Source: Polychytrium aggregatum (taxonomy: Eukaryota; Chytridiomycota; Chytridiomycetes; Polychytriales). Taken from it: 64,000 nt of DNA. The stretch's first letter is position 1. The number at the start of each line of letters is the position of its first letter. The stretch spans positions 1,146,460 through 1,210,459 of the forward strand of contig NW_026516207.1 of the NCBI RefSeq assembly GCF_025602895.1, read 5' to 3'. A program made the translations under genes and the position numbers. Positions 56,301 through 64,000 of this stretch are shown in pieces. Under the pieces are notes generated by a model that saw only the letters and a list, made by a program, of their open reading frames with translations, was not told where the DNA came from and searched no databases.

Positions 56301-58039
56301 CATCCGTGGCATGTATCGGACTCGTTCCACACGGTGTTTGCCAAGGGATGTCTCGGCGTGATCCTCTCGCACGAGCCAGTGATCAACATCTGCGATATCT
56401 ACGACTTTCACGACAAGATCCCAGACCTCGAGGACAGGGTCGCAGCCAAGATCACACCGTCGCTGCGATACAGTGTCGCCCACTGGATCACACACTTTGT
56501 GTGGTGTGTGGAAGGAGTGGCCGAGTCGAGTCCGGTGTGGCAGTCGGCCAAGATGGTCGATGTGGCAGCGGTGCTCACTCGGTTCGTCAAGACGCATGTG
56601 TTCTTCTGGCTCGAGTGCGGGTCGCTCACACATGTGGTCAAGCCGATCATCGAGCAACTGGCTGTGCTGCGAGGAGTGGTCGCCAAGGCACCCAGCACCA
56701 TCGTCGACGACACCACGAAGGAACTGGTCAAGGACACGTATCGATTCATCCGCGAGTTTGCCGATCCGATCATCAAGAGTGCACCACAGGTGTACAACTC
56801 GGGGTATGCATTCACACCAAAGGAGACAACGATCTACAAGACATATGCTGACCAACTCGAGGACAAGATCCCGTTCCTGGTCACTTGCGGTCCAGCACCG
56901 ACCTGGGACACCTGTGTGATGACAATTATTGGACACAACGGCAGTGTGCATGCCGTCGCGATCTCACTCGATGGCAAGTGGATTGCCTCCGGCTCTCGTG
57001 ACAACACCATCAGGGTGTGGGATGCTGCCACAGGCCAGGTGAAGTACACCCTCAAGGAACACCTAGATAGTGTGAACTCCGTGGCCATCTCGTCTGATGG
57101 CAAGTGGATTGTTTCTGGCTCAAATGACAGCACCGTCAAGGTGTGGGATGCCACCACAGGCCAACTGAAACACACCCTCGAGGGACATACCAGGGGTGTG
57201 GACTCTGTGACCATCTCGCCAGATGGTAACACCATCCTCTCTCGTCAATATGGCGGTAATCAAATCCTGTGGGTCCAAAATAGTGACGAGTGGGTTCGTT
57301 CGGAAGACGACCCCTCCAACTTCATTGTCACATCCAAGTCACCTCACATTCCCCGGTGGTCCGAAATCGACAACGCACCACAGTGGATTCGCCACGACCA
57401 CCACGTCACCAAGGTCCCACACGCTTACTTCGATTCGCGATTTAACTTTTCTCTTCCATCCGGAGTATTCTTCGTGATGAGCAACCTCTTCCCAGCACAT
57501 CCAGTTGTCATCCTGGTAAGTCCTGCTCAATCACTTGCCGCATCGCCCATCTTCGACTGACCGCTCCCCTTCCACAGCCAATCTATCTCAGCACCCCCGA
57601 GATTCAAGCTGAGGTTTCGTTTTTCCGAAAAACAGTCACTCTCCAGGGTATACAGCGTACCCAAAACGAAACGGACACCCTGCGTTTGAGTCAGAGTCGT
57701 CGCTGTGTTCTGGGCCCTGAATACACTCCACTCATCGTCTGTCATGACCAAACAGTGCCTAAAGACAAACAACTCGAGTCACCTGAGTCACTTGATATCG
57801 AGGAACCATGGACTGTTCAGGCAGTCCAATGCATCCACCACACTCTCGCATCGAGACATCAATTCCTCACGGAACATGATCTCGGTATGCCAGTCGATCA
57901 TCGCCCATGGAGATCGATCGGATGTATTCAAGACGATACCCCCGAAAGCAACCAAACCACTGGATTGCCAGCAGAGACAGAAGTGCAATCCCTCGGCTGC
58001 CCACCATGGCCTACCGATCAGCAGGCCTCAGGCTTCTGA
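53349..58039 (+). CDS. NLR-like STAND receptor: SAM - TIR - NACHT - WD40
   Basis: Seven exons (53349-53364, 53435-53517, 53664-53911, 54040-54283, 54456-54724, 54983-57515, 57578-58039) sum to exactly 1,285 codons in one frame. A SAM domain (residues ~6-65: FLDKHDLARNKTLLVDHEI, LTEPEMKQIGLKLGAIKKI) precedes a TIR domain (~108-260: HEVFISYRVFSD, LCLVDAMNWETGF, SQVIVLVLSERGL, DNQFLEVQHALRRM). The NACHT NTPase follows (~370-560: P-loop AGVGKS, Walker B VVVMVDGLDEC, LLLTSRPEADI). A long helical region leads to about three WD40 repeats (~932-1045: GHNGSVHAVAISLDGKWIASGS...IRVWD) and a divergent tail. Ligand binding to WD40 would drive NACHT oligomerisation and bring TIRs together. The Glu in NQFLE is the candidate TIR NADase residue. 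It probably acts in innate immunity or self/non-self recognition. Confidence 0.9.
54346..54454. repeat. (CACTCA)n microsatellite filling an intron of the TIR region
   Basis: About 18 perfect copies of CACTCA run right up to the 3' splice site: the last unit CACTCAG supplies the acceptor AG at 54454-54455. The intron is 54284-54455. Donor GAG|GTGAGC and acceptor CAG|GTC join FLE to VQHALRR. Confidence 0.92.
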
Positions 58040-58065
58040 TGCCAGAGAGAAGCGCACTGTCCCGG
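57791..58065 (+). repeat. Dispersed repeat, copy B (overlaps last exon of the NLR gene)
   Basis: Matches copy A (2272-2541, minus) over its whole length and starts with CTTGATATCGA. It overlaps the last ~83 codons and stop of the NLR gene, so that protein tail is repeat-derived if the annotated stop is used. Confidence 0.8.
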
Positions 58066-58080
58066 TTCCATATGTGTTCA

Positions 58081-58955
58081 CTAGATCAACTTTGGAGGCT
58101 CGGTCTGAGATCGATATCGTCGCTGCCCCGCATCAGATCTGCCGGGATTCCCTTGTCGTGGGGGGCGTGGAGAGAGATTCAGGACACCAAGGGTGACTCT
58201 GGTGGTTGACTCCTGGCCTCGCTCCTGGACGTTTTCCATTTTCTCTCGTCTCTCAGGGCTCTGTCTGTCAATGCTCGGCAGCCGTGGGGATCTCCGCTGT
58301 TCGACAGATTTGTCAGGGGTCTGAAGCACTTCTTGGATGATGTGCCTCTTGTACACATCCCAAGTTTTCTTGGAGCACAGCTTTTGCTCGATATTACTGA
58401 CTTGGGAAGAAAAAATCTTGAAATACTCTGAGAGCCGGGTTTTCAATTCCAAAGGGCTCTCTCGAATGCGAGCCTAAATGATACCCAACATCCATATTCG
58501 TGAGGATGCCACCCAAGGTCGCTCGCAGCAGTTTGTCACTGATTGCTCCGACAACGGATCCATGCCCAATGCACTATCTCACCTACCAGATCAATTTGGA
58601 GACACTCTGCACTCGGCCCGCTCGCCAGTATGTATGATGCTGCTGCTGGCTGGGGCATATCGGGATCAGCGTGCGGGAACACGTCGCCAGAATTGAGGGT
58701 GGTGATGTAGACCGTGGTATCCTCGCGGATTCTTGGCATGTTTGCTTGTGGATGACTGTTTGCAAGTGTGACAGTGGCTCCCCTCTGGAGTGTGGTGATG
58801 GTCTTGAATACCTTGACCGATCCAGTGAGGAGGACAAATATCGTGTAGGAGATGGTATCTCCGACGCTGTGCTGCGCGTACTGCGCGTACTGCGCGGCGC
58901 AGTGGGTCGTGACCTGTGCTGCGCTTTGCGTTTTCACGCACCGCAGGCAGGCCAC
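58081..58955 (-). pseudogene. Cyclic-nucleotide-binding-like gene, 5' part cut by an LTR element
   Basis: Two exons are readable: up to ~58870-58587 and 58473-58081, joined at CTG|GTAGGT...TTTAG|GCT. The first carries the second half of a cNMP-binding beta-roll (GDTISYTIFVLLTGSVKVFK, TLNSGDVFPHAD, ASYILASGPSAECLQI). The second is a charged helical tail (KTRLSEYFKIFSSQVSNIEQKL). The N-terminal half of the domain is missing; upstream sequence is the start of the Ty3/gypsy element. The phosphate-binding cassette lacks the usual Glu and Arg (it reads VFPHAD...PAAASY), so nucleotide binding is doubtful even for the ancestral protein. Whether the break is complete depends on where the LTR starts. 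Confidence 0.6.
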
Positions 58956-59152
58956 CGCAGGGTATACCTGCGGGTTGCCCCCGTTCCCCCCGTTTGTCTG
59001 GAGTTCGGTTTTATCGTGAATAAACGTAAGTGCTCCCCGAGCTCACCCGTCCGCTAGAGTAGCCTAGCACCGCCCTGTTCTGCCCCGTCCTGTCTTGTCT
59101 TGTACCCCCTCCCTCCCCGTCTTGCCCCAACGTCCCAGTAGTGGACGTTACA
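58868..59152 (+). repeat. Putative 5' LTR of element 1
   Basis: Begins TGTGCTGCGC and ends GACGTTACA, giving TG...CA ends, with an AATAAA at 59019-59024. The right end is fixed by the adjacent primer site; the left end is a guess because no second LTR copy is in the window. Confidence 0.45.
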
Positions 59153-59164
59153 TGGTAGCATCGG
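59153..59164 (+). other. Candidate tRNA primer-binding site of element 1
   Basis: TGGTAGCATCGG directly follows the putative LTR. TGGTAGC is the start expected for complementarity to a tRNA 3' end such as initiator Met. Confidence 0.5.
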
Positions 59165-59274
59165 AAATCCTCGTCTTGTTTTCGTCCTGTTTGTCCTCTT
59201 TCTAGATCCTCAAGCTGGATCCCGCCTCTCTTGCCGACCGACTCTCCTCTCTGTCCCTGGAGCCTGCCCCTGCC

Positions 59275-60096
59275 ATGAGCAACCCCCGCCCACTTCCGGA
59301 AGCCTTCCTCAAGACCTTCCGTGCCCCAGTGTTTACTGGGAAGAGCCGCTCCTCCTCGGTGGAGGACTGGCTGCAGCAACTCGAGGACTACCTCGATGCT
59401 GCCCAAGTCGCCCCCACCCACCACATCGTCGCCGCCAAGCTCTGCTTAAAGGACCAGGCGTACCGTTGGTACCGCCGCCAAGGGTTCGACGAGCAGAGCG
59501 AAGGTGTGTTTGACGACTTCAAGGACCGCCTCCGTCGCCGCTTCGGCAGCCCCAATGCTGAACTCATTGCCCGTGACAAGCTATACTCTCTCGTGCAGCG
59601 TGGTTCTGTGACCCGCTACATCGAGGAGTTTGAAGACCTCTCCTCCCAGATTGAGGAGCTGGGCTCTGCTGATGCGATGTACCTCTTCCAGAAGGGCCTC
59701 AAGCCCAAGATCAGAGAGTACATCGCCAGCAACCCTGATGCCCGCAAGTCCCTGGACGTGATGATGGACGTTGCCGAGAACCTCGACAACGTCCAGTACC
59801 ATGGCCGCCAGTTCTACCCGCAGCTGGCAGGCGGCCATCGGTCTCATCACGTCCCAGCCCGTCCGCCTCGCCCGGCCCCGCCCGCAAGACCCATGCCTGA
59901 GCCCATGGACGTTGACGTCAACGCCATGGAGGCTCGTGGCCCTCCCCGCTCCCGGTTCCAGCAAGCTGCCACTGTCTCCCCCAAGGACAGACAGAAGCAG
60001 GAGGACCTCCGCCATGGTTCCTGCTTCTTCTGTCACCGACCGGGACACCAGGCCAAGGAGTGCCCCATGAAGTCGGGAAACGGCCGACCCTACTAG
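59275..60096 (+). CDS. Element 1 Gag
   Basis: 273 residues, intact. The central capsid-like part is the retrotransposon gag fold ([64 protein letters not shown]). A basic/proline region and one CCHC zinc knuckle ([14 protein letters not shown]) follow near the C-terminus. Gag forms the particle and binds RNA. The last codons contain the frameshift heptamer and the stop at 60094-60096. Confidence 0.92.
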   Translation: MSNPRPLPEAFLKTFRAPVFTGKSRSSSVEDWLQQLEDYLDAAQVAPTHHIVAAKLCLKDQAYRWYRRQGFDEQSEGVFDDFKDRLRRRFGSPNAELIARDKLYSLVQRGSVTRYIEEFEDLSSQIEELGSADAMYLFQKGLKPKIREYIASNPDARKSLDVMMDVAENLDNVQYHGRQFYPQLAGGHRSHHVPARPPRPAPPARPMPEPMDVDVNAMEARGPPRSRFQQAATVSPKDRQKQEDLRHGSCFFCHRPGHQAKECPMKSGNGRPY

Positions 60097-61736
60097 GTGG
60101 CTCTGGAGCCCTAGTAGGAGACCAACGCCGTGGATTGCTCAATGCAGTCCACGCGTCTCCAGAGGAAGTTCACCTCGCCCCCTCCCCCGAAGGAGAAACA
60201 AACCAAGTGTTGTGCGTCGTGCGAGAGGTGCATGGTGGCGCAAGCCGCCTGCCTCTCCACGAACGTGAAGAGAAAACCAAAATTGAAAACCAAAACAAAA
60301 AAGAAAATCAAGAACCCTTGAGGGACAGGACCGCCTGTGCCCTCACCCCTGTCAAGTCGTGTGTGTCGGATGCTTCCGACATGTGTCCGCAAGCCGTGGA
60401 CGTCGTGTGCAATGGCGTGCTGACGCCGCAGGCCCCCGCAATGGCCGAACCCTATCCAAAATGTCCGAGTGGCCGTGATGAAGCCAACCAAGACCAAGTG
60501 TCGCCCGTTCCCCCAAGTCAAGTCATGGTGCAGGAGGCTGTGCAGGAGGACCATGAAGAGTCCCTGCTGTACCTCCCTGCCACCGTCCAAGGTCACACCG
60601 TCCGAATGATGGTGGACTCTGGAGCAAGCTGCAACTTTGTCAGCAGACGCTTGCTCCAGGAGCTCAACATACATGCAACCAAGAAGAAGTCGCCGATGAG
60701 TGTGGCGCTTGCAGACGATCGTGTGCAGCAGTGCACACACCAAGTGGTCCTGCGAGTGGCCCTCCATCCCAAGTACCATCCTGTCCTGTTGTTCCAAGTG
60801 ATCGACACCAAGTTCGATGCCATCCTCGGCATGAGCTGGCTTGCTCGTGCCGAGCCGACTCCAGTCGTCGACTGGAAAGGCCGCACTGTCCGTGTTGGCC
60901 CTGACATTGTCCTGCAGGGCATGGCCTCACCCAACATGCCACCTCTCCTCTCAGCCATGCAATTCAAGAGGCTGATCAAGAAGGACACGTCGTTCCTCTG
61001 TGTCGTGCGTGAGGTCGACGACACCGACCAAGCCGGTCCCGGTCCCCCGCCTGTGGTGACCAAGCTGCTCGACGAGTACAAGGACGTATTCCCCGACCAG
61101 TTGCCACAATGCCTGCCACCCCAACGCACCGTCGATCATCGCATCGACATCGAACCAGGCTCGTCGCCTCCGTCAAGACCGACGTACCAACTGTCGCTGA
61201 CGGAGATGGACGAACTCAAGCGCCAGTTGGATGACCTCCTCGCCCATGGGTTCATCCGCCCGAGCCAGTCACCGTATGGTGCACCAGTGCTCTTTGTCAA
61301 GAAGAAAGAAGGTGATCTCAGGATGTGCGTCGACTATCGCGCACTAAACAAACAGACCATCAAGAACACCTACCCGTTGCCCAGGATCGACGAGTTGATG
61401 GATCGTCTGAGTGGAGCAAAGGTCTTTAGCAAGATAGACCTCCGCTCAGGCTACCATCAGATCCGCATCCACGAGGATGATGTCCACAAGACCGCCTTCA
61501 GGACTCGCTACGGACTGTACGAGTTCCTAGTGCTGCCGTTCGGATTGACGAACGCACCTGCCACGTTCATGCAGCTGATGAACGATGTGTTCCGCCAAGA
61601 GCTCGACAACTCTGTCATCGTGTACCTGGATGATATCCTTGTGTACAGCAAGGATGAAGCGACCCATGAAGGTCATGTCGCCCGCGTGCTGGCCAAGCTA
61701 CTGTTAGGGATAGCTCCTGCTTGTTCTCCACTTTGA
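60060..61736 (+). CDS. Element 1 Pol, truncated (protease and partial reverse transcriptase)
   Basis: The frame is -1 to gag and would be entered at the GGGAAAC site. It holds a retropepsin with active site [10 protein letters not shown] (60611-60640), the ILGMSW strand, then RT motifs: [59 protein letters not shown] and the catalytic YLDDILVYS. At 61702 the real pol sequence stops and the ORF reads 11 codons into element 2's LTR before a stop. RNase H and integrase are therefore separated from it. The copy is inactive as an autonomous element. Confidence 0.92.
   Translation: MPHEVGKRPTLLGGSGALVGDQRRGLLNAVHASPEEVHLAPSPEGETNQVLCVVREVHGGASRLPLHEREEKTKIENQNKKENQEPLRDRTACALTPVKSCVSDASDMCPQAVDVVCNGVLTPQAPAMAEPYPKCPSGRDEANQDQVSPVPPSQVMVQEAVQEDHEESLLYLPATVQGHTVRMMVDSGASCNFVSRRLLQELNIHATKKKSPMSVALADDRVQQCTHQVVLRVALHPKYHPVLLFQVIDTKFDAILGMSWLARAEPTPVVDWKGRTVRVGPDIVLQGMASPNMPPLLSAMQFKRLIKKDTSFLCVVREVDDTDQAGPGPPPVVTKLLDEYKDVFPDQLPQCLPPQRTVDHRIDIEPGSSPPSRPTYQLSLTEMDELKRQLDDLLAHGFIRPSQSPYGAPVLFVKKKEGDLRMCVDYRALNKQTIKNTYPLPRIDELMDRLSGAKVFSKIDLRSGYHQIRIHEDDVHKTAFRTRYGLYEFLVLPFGLTNAPATFMQLMNDVFRQELDNSVIVYLDDILVYSKDEATHEGHVARVLAKLLLGIAPACSPL
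60075..60118 (+). promoter_or_regulatory. -1 programmed frameshift signal: GGGAAAC plus hairpin
   Basis: In the gag frame the bases fall as G GGA AAC (X XXY YYZ) at 60075-60081. Seven nucleotides later a hairpin spans 60089-60118: CCTACTAG pairs with CTAGTAGG and GGCTC with GAGCC, 13 base pairs with a 2-nt bulge and a TG loop. The pol frame is the -1 frame and is open across the site. Confidence 0.85.
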
Positions 61737-62492
61737 CTGCACACTTGGCTATTCTTTTGCCTTTCTGTTTGTTTGTGTGTAGCCTTGCAGTTCCCCTCCG
61801 ATTTTCCGCCTTTTGCCTGTCTTTTCCGCTCCTTCCGCACTTCCGTTTTCCCGCGCTGCTCCGCTTCCTTTGTCTTCTTCGCACGCGCCGGTTTGTTTGT
61901 GCACGCGCCTTGCTGCGATTGGTTGCAATTCGGCTGCCGGTCATGTGTCCCCCCACCGGTGACTCATGACCTGCCTGACCGCCCCGATCTCTTGTTCATC
62001 TCGCATGCATTTGCCCCAACCTTATACTTGACCAATCCGCTTCTTGGACGTTGAGTCACATTGCTTCGCCTTTGCACGTTTCTCCTGCCAGGTGCTTCGC
62101 TTTTGCTTGCGCCTCTCTCGCTTTGGTTCTCTGCCTGTCTCGGTGGTCCTTCTCGGCCCTCGTTCGTGCATCGCCCCCTTCGCCCTGCTCGATCGCCCAC
62201 TTTTCCCTCCCTTGGCCGCCCTTCGCTGCCAAGTCCGGACTTGTCTATAAATAGCCTGACCCCCGCGATGTGTAGTCGAACCTTAGCGTTCAAAATAGGA
62301 CTAAATAAAGTGCCTTCTACTTTATTCTCTGAGTGTTCCTCACGTCTCATTTCGAGACTAGTCTTATCTTGAACGGATCTTTGCTTCCCTCGCTCCCTCT
62401 CCGAGTCCACTTCGGACTTTACCCTTGCCTTCCCTGAGCTCACTTCGAGCTCACTTCTTCTTTTGCCGTTGAGTCCCCTTTGGACTCTAACA
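61702..62492 (+). repeat. 5' LTR of element 2
   Basis: Perfect inverted ends TGTTAG (61702-61707) and CTAACA (62487-62492). A TATAAATA box lies at 62246-62253. The second half is T/C-rich with several ACTTCGGACT-like and CACTTCGAG-like short repeats. Confidence 0.8.
62246..62253 (+). promoter_or_regulatory. TATA box of element 2 LTR
   Basis: TATAAATA inside the LTR. Transcription would be expected to start ~25-35 bases downstream, around 62275-62285, which is where the primer sequence AGCGTTCAAAAT begins. Confidence 0.7.
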
Positions 62493-62494
62493 TC

Positions 62495-62506
62495 ATTTTG
62501 AACGCT
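62495..62506 (+). other. Self-primer-binding site of element 2
   Basis: ATTTTGAACGCT, two bases after the LTR, is the exact reverse complement of AGCGTTCAAAAT at 62285-62296, near the predicted 5' end of the element RNA. This is the arrangement used by Tf1/sushi-type self-priming elements in place of a tRNA. Confidence 0.8.
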
Positions 62507-62563
62507 CCCTCTTGGCTTCCCGGCCTTTCTTCTTCTTTCGCCTCTCTTTCCCTCGTCGATCCG

Positions 62564-63559
62564 ATGGCTGAGCCTGCTGCACCCCCGGCAGATCTCAATG
62601 CGTACCTGGCGCGCATGGAGGAGCGTATGAACGCCCTCATGACCCAGAACGCTGCTCTCCATCGTCAGATCCAAGATCTGCAAGCTCCCGCCGCCGCTCC
62701 CCGCCAAGTCTACCAGGTGAACAAGCCCAAGGAGTTCCTAGGTTCCCGCGACGAGACGACGGCCTTCCTCGCCCAGTGCCACCTCGTCTTCCTCGCCGAT
62801 CCTGCCTTCTTTGCGCCCGAGCGCCAGAAGGTCCTTTATGCCACCTCCTTCCTCCGCGGCGAAGCTTTCAAATGGTACGAGGCCGCCTTTTATATGGCCA
62901 ACCGCTTCCCGGCTTCCTTCGCGGATTTTGAAGTTGCCCTCAAGTCGACCTTCGGTGAGGACACGGCCTCCTCGCAAGATAAGGCCTTGAACGACCTCAA
63001 ACGCTTGGTCCAGCTCAAGTCCTGCCAAGCCTTCGCCACCCGCTTCGTCCAGCTCGCCGCCCGCGTCCAGACTGACGAACCCACCAAGATGCACTTCTTC
63101 AAGGAGGGTTTGAAGTCTGAGGTCAAGTTCCACCTCATCGGTCTCCGCCCCGCTCCCGCTTCCTTGCCCGAGTTGATCAAGGCAGCGGTCGAGTACGACG
63201 ATGCCCTCCATCGTCTCAAGGTCTCCTCCCGTTCCCAACCTCCTCCTCCTTCTTCTCGCTCTGCTCCCCATCACCACCATTCTCCCGCGCATGTTTCTTC
63301 TTCCTCCTCTTCTGCACCCACTCCCATGGACCTTGACTCTGTCTCGGTCCGCCCTGCTAAGCTCTCCGACGTCGAGAAAAAGCGACGTCGTGAGCAGGGT
63401 CTCTGCTTGTACTGCGGGGAAAAGTCTTGTCCCGGCAGTCGCGATGTTCAGCAGTGCCCGGTTCTGGTCAACGGAACTCGGGAAATGCTCACAGCCGAGC
63501 AGCACCTCGCAAGTAAGCGAGGTGGTCTGTTCGGCGATACGAACATCTTCCCCCTCTGA
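62564..63559 (+). CDS. Element 2 Gag
   Basis: 331 residues from ATG 62564. A coiled N-terminus (LARMEERMNALMTQNAALHRQ) is followed by a capsid-like region (KPKEFLGSRDETTAFLAQC, FLRGEAFKWYEAAFY, FADFEVALKSTFGE, HFFKEGLKSEVKFHL), a Ser/Pro/His-rich linker and PMDLDSV. It ends with a knuckle-like RREQGLCLYCGEKSC...C lacking the canonical His spacing. The stop is at 63557-63559; pol sequence continues in other frames. Confidence 0.88.
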   Translation: MAEPAAPPADLNAYLARMEERMNALMTQNAALHRQIQDLQAPAAAPRQVYQVNKPKEFLGSRDETTAFLAQCHLVFLADPAFFAPERQKVLYATSFLRGEAFKWYEAAFYMANRFPASFADFEVALKSTFGEDTASSQDKALNDLKRLVQLKSCQAFATRFVQLAARVQTDEPTKMHFFKEGLKSEVKFHLIGLRPAPASLPELIKAAVEYDDALHRLKVSSRSQPPPPSSRSAPHHHHSPAHVSSSSSSAPTPMDLDSVSVRPAKLSDVEKKRRREQGLCLYCGEKSCPGSRDVQQCPVLVNGTREMLTAEQHLASKRGGLFGDTNIFPL

Positions 63560-63566
63560 CTCGTCA

Positions 63567-64000
63567 CTATCGGACGATAAGCTTCTTCTTCCGGCCACTC
63601 TTATCGTCATGAGTCTTTCTGGCCCGGTCTCCATCTCCCTTTCTGTTTTTATTGATGATGGATGTTCCGCTCTTGCCCTCATTGATCCTGCCTTTGCCGA
63701 TCTCCATAAACTCTCTCTTATCCCTCTTTCTACTCCTTACTCCGTTTCCCTTGCTGATGGTTCTTCGGCCGGTTTCATTCGTTTCCAAACCGCGCCTTTG
63801 ACTCTGACCATTGGTTCCCACACCGAGTCGATTTCTTTCTTGTGACTCGACTCTCCACCACTCCCATCACTCTTGGTCTTCCCTGGATGCGCTTGCATAA
63901 TCCAGTTGTTAATTGGAAGTCCCTCTCCCTTTCATTCTCCGATCCCTCTTGCCTTGCTGATGGACACATCCTCGCGGATGTCTCTGCTTCTTCCTTGGAC
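63567..64000 (+). pseudogene. Element 2 protease/pol start, split between two frames
   Basis: From ~63567 a protease-like segment is read in the +1 frame relative to gag (VFIDDGCSALALIDPAFADLH, SVSLADG), ending at a TGA at 63843-63845. The continuation typical of the family (TPITLGLPWMRLHNPVVNW) is in the gag frame from ~63839. The usual D-S/T-G active site reads D-D-G. The frame changes and changed active site suggest a damaged or divergent copy. The window ends here. Confidence 0.65.

Larger units (their letters stand above)
58868..61701 (+). mobile_element. Ty3/gypsy LTR retrotransposon 1, interrupted in reverse transcriptase by element 2
   Basis: Order: putative LTR (58868-59152), primer site, gag (59275-60096), pol with protease and reverse transcriptase (60060 onward). 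The RT frame is broken 60 bases after the YLDD motif where element 2 begins with TGTTAG at 61702. RNase H, integrase and the 3' LTR are not in the window; they should lie beyond element 2. Protease before RT with CCHC gag is the Ty3/gypsy layout; the gene order alone cannot separate it from other families, but the RT motifs do. Confidence 0.88.
61702..64000 (+). mobile_element. LTR retrotransposon 2 (sushi/Tf1-like, self-priming), nested in element 1, right end outside window
   Basis: A 791-bp LTR (61702-62492) with TGTTAG...CTAACA ends, a self-complementary primer site, gag (62564-63559) and the start of pol. It lies in the same orientation as element 1, inside its RT gene. The 3' part and 3' LTR are beyond 64000. 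Confidence 0.85.

Noticed and set aside
55046-56851. Antisense and alternate-frame ORFs of 300-425 codons across the NACHT exon
   Set aside because: They are low-information Arg/Ser-rich or Asp/Val-rich shadows of the NACHT-WD40 frame; only that frame has recognisable motifs.
61702-61711. TTAGGG, a telomere-like hexamer
   Set aside because: It is a single copy and part of the LTR end TGTTAGGG. There is no array, so it is not telomeric.
1-64000. CRISPR arrays, bacterial operons, rRNA or tRNA genes
   Set aside because: No spaced direct repeats, Shine-Dalgarno-led gene strings or recognisable tRNA cloverleaf/B-box sequences were seen. The genes are intron-rich and eukaryotic.

Overview
The window looks like nuclear DNA of an early-diverging (probably zoosporic, chytrid-like) fungus. 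It carries fungal markers (a GT15/KRE2-type mannosyltransferase, a velvet-domain regulator, a YPD1-like HPt protein, a PMC1-type Ca2+ pump). It also carries genes rare in Dikarya: a tandem-GAF cyclic-nucleotide phosphodiesterase, a peroxidase homology domain resembling that of dual oxidases, and a SAM-TIR-NACHT-WD40 receptor. Introns are mostly short GT-AG introns. Wherever I give exon coordinates, I read the splice sites and checked the reading frame by eye.

Layout. 1-18 kb: secreted glycerophosphodiester phosphodiesterase-like gene (-, runs off the left edge), GAF-GAF-PDE (-), glutamine-rich protein (-), cytochrome b5-domain protein (+), P-type Ca2+-ATPase (-), ribosomal protein eL36 (-). 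18.6-26 kb: exocyst subunit Sec5 (+) and GT15 mannosyltransferase (-). 26.8-32.3 kb (-): one long gene that joins a DUOX-like peroxidase domain, DOMON, cytochrome b561, cytochrome b5 and an FAD/NAD reductase. This is a predicted complete transmembrane redox chain and the most striking gene here. 32.6-44.6 kb: Sel1-repeat genes and fragments, interrupted by an apparently intact two-ORF LINE. 44.6-52.5 kb: C2H2 zinc-finger gene, velvet gene, degenerate HPt gene, LRR-like gene, and a membrane protein with an in-frame TAG. 53.3-58.0 kb (+): the SAM-TIR-NACHT-WD40 gene, with a (CACTCA)n intron and a last exon that runs into a dispersed repeat. 58.0-64 kb: a cyclic-nucleotide-binding-like gene cut by a Ty3/gypsy element, which is itself interrupted by a second LTR element.

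How the pieces relate. Several genes concern signalling and self/non-self or stress sensing (GAF-PDE, Ca2+ pump, peroxidase/redox chain, velvet, HPt, STAND receptor, Sel1 scaffolds). There is no operon logic; neighbours are independently transcribed eukaryotic genes. Retroelements fill the right half and have broken at least two genes. Their control signals are readable: a -1 frameshift site with hairpin in element 1, and a self-complementary primer site in element 2.

Limits: no homology search was run. Family calls rest on motifs recognised by eye, and start codons and some junctions are uncertain where stated.
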